Source: an uncultured Devosia sp. (GTDB lineage Bacteria; Pseudomonadota; Alphaproteobacteria; Rhizobiales; Devosiaceae). From it: a DNA stretch of 6,528 nt. The DNA is taken from contig CAJYKO010000096.1 of NCBI GenBank assembly GCA_913775215.1, positions 1 to 6,528 of the forward strand, given 5' to 3'. Below the pieces are notes generated by a model. That model ran no database searches. It had not been told where the DNA came from and saw nothing but the letters and a program-made list of their open reading frames with translations. The position numbers and the translations under genes were made by a program. How positions within the stretch are numbered: position 1 is the first letter of the stretch; each line of letters opens with the position of its first letter. Positions 5,356-6,528 of this stretch are shown in pieces.

Positions 5356-6528
5356 CTACTTCGCTGCGTCTTCTTCCTTGGCACCGGGGCCGACGACGAG
5401 GAGGCTCGGTTCTGCCGCAAAAATGCGCTTGGCGACGGCCTGGACCTGATCGGCGGTGACCGCCTCGATCGACTGCTGCCGTTCCACCACATAGTCGAGG
5501 GGCAGGCCTTCGATCTGCTGGCTGACCATGGTCGTGGCGATGGCCACCGACGAGCGCAACTGGTTGATGGGATAGGCGCCGACGAGATAGCGCTTAGTGC
5601 GCTCAAGCGCGGCCGGATCGGGACCATCTTCGGCCATTCTCGCCAGCGTTTCCCTGATGACATCGATGGCTTCGGCGGATTGGTCAGGGCGGGTTGAGGT
5701 GCCGATGGTGAGCGCCTGTGCCTCGGAGAGGTTTACGAGGCCGCCAGACACGCCATAGCTCAGCCCGCGCTTTTCGCGCACTTCGACATTGAGTTCGGAG
5801 AGGAGACTGCCGCCAGCCAGCATTTCGGTCATGACGAAGGCGGGGAAGTAATCCGGGTCGGTTTCGACCACGCCGGGAAAAGCGAGATTGATCGAGGTCT
5901 GCGGCAAGGGATAGTCCACCGCGACTTCCTGGCCGAAGCTGAGCGGGGCAGACGGGATCTCGGCAAGTTTTGGCTCAGCGGGCAGCTTGCTGAAGATCGC
6001 GTCGATCATCTTGCCCGCTGCTTCCTCATCGAGTGCGCCGACAATGCCGACCTTGAGCGTCTTGCGCGCAAAGATATCCCGGTGGAACTGGCGCAGGTCG
6101 TCTGCCGTGATCGTGGGCAGGCTCGTCTCAGTGCCTTCGAGCGGGCGGGCATAGGGATGATTGCCAAAGAGCGTTTCGTTCCAGAGGCGGCCGGCGGCAT
6201 AGCCGGGGTCCTGCCTGCGGGCGGCAAGACCGGCCAGCACCTGATCGCGCATGCGATCGATGGCCGACTGGTCGAAGCGTGGCTCGTTGACGGCAAGTGC
6301 CAGCAATTCGGTCGCATCATCGCGCTGATCGGCCAGCATGCGGGCAAAGCCGGCGAAATAATCGAAATTGGCGGAAAAGCCCATTTCGAGGCCGGCTTCA
6401 TCGAGCTCGATCTGGAAGGCGTCGCTGTCGAGATCGCCCGCACCTTCGTCAAAAAGCGAGGACATGAGAGAGGCAAGCCCGACCTTATCGGCGGGGTCCT
6501 GCGCGGCGCCGCCTTCGAAGGCGAAGCC
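5356..6528 (-). CDS. M16 (insulinase/pitrilysin-like) family protein, non-catalytic subunit type, C-terminal 390 residues (partial)
   Basis: The minus-strand frame is open from the window edge (6528) to a TAG at 5358-5356, so the N-terminus, including any signal peptide, is missing. The ATG at 6465 is internal, since GFAFEGGAAQDPADKVGLASL upstream of it is typical M16 sequence. Where active members have HxxEH after this Gly-rich stretch, this protein reads SLMSS and continues LFDEGAGDLDSDAFQ, so the zinc site is absent. The second half carries the VREKRGLSYGV motif (visible residues 251-260), whose Arg and Tyr form the R/Y pair of M16 chains. In bacterial heterodimeric M16B enzymes one chain has the zinc motif and the other the R/Y pair; this fits the latter. 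The catalytic partner is expected upstream, beyond the right edge. Probably periplasmic or envelope-associated by analogy. Confidence 0.88.
   Translation of the reverse strand, partial: GFAFEGGAAQDPADKVGLASLMSSLFDEGAGDLDSDAFQIELDEAGLEMGFSANFDYFAGFARMLADQRDDATELLALAVNEPRFDQSAIDRMRDQVLAGLAARRQDPGYAAGRLWNETLFGNHPYARPLEGTETSLPTITADDLRQFHRDIFARKTLKVGIVGALDEEAAGKMIDAIFSKLPAEPKLAEIPSAPLSFGQEVAVDYPLPQTSINLAFPGVVETDPDYFPAFVMTEMLAGGSLLSELNVEVREKRGLSYGVSGGLVNLSEAQALTIGTSTRPDQSAEAIDVIRETLARMAEDGPDPAALERTKRYLVGAYPINQLRSSVAIATTMVSQQIEGLPLDYVVERQQSIEAVTADQVQAVAKRIFAAEPSLLVVGPGAKEEDAAK

Overview
The window looks like chromosomal DNA from an alphaproteobacterium, most likely of the order Hyphomicrobiales (Rhizobiales). 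The evidence is the GC-rich codon usage, the NitT/TauT-type ABC operon, an alphaproteobacterial class I-like PPK2, a paired-type M16 peptidase subunit, and a GTCATCCCGGC/GCCGGGGTGAC intergenic hairpin repeat of a style common in that class. A Devosia-like source is possible, but that is an impression from memory and was not searched. No mobile element, tRNA, rRNA, CRISPR array or phage gene is visible.

Layout. (1) 1-1940, plus strand: the 3' end of a periplasmic substrate-binding protein gene, two tandem hairpins (the second looks like an intrinsic terminator), then an ATPase gene and a permease gene overlapping by ATGA. Together they form a NitT/TauT/NMT1-type importer of unknown substrate. 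(2) 1941-2058: a short spacer with a 9-bp hairpin. (3) 2059-5232, plus strand: a polyphosphate kinase 2 gene (GTG start) and, after a 66-bp spacer folding into a long stem, a 723-residue FdhF/YdeP-family molybdopterin oxidoreductase gene (TTG start). (4) 5233-5355: a spacer between convergent genes holding a composite multi-hairpin repeat of about 70 bp. (5) 5356-6528, minus strand: the C-terminal 390 residues of an M16 (insulinase/pitrilysin-like) family protein lacking the zinc motif. Its 5' end lies beyond the right edge, where a catalytic partner gene would be expected.

How the parts relate. The three ABC genes make one uptake system; the hairpins after the binding-protein gene probably allow more binding protein than membrane components. 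PPK2 and the oxidoreductase are co-directional and may be co-transcribed, but nothing in the sequence proves a shared pathway. A stress or energy-related link is only an inference. The M16 gene is an unrelated convergent unit. No wholly new system is evident. The points most worth checking are the oxidoreductase's variant cysteine motif and lack of partners, the stem abutting its ribosome-binding site, and the composite repeat.
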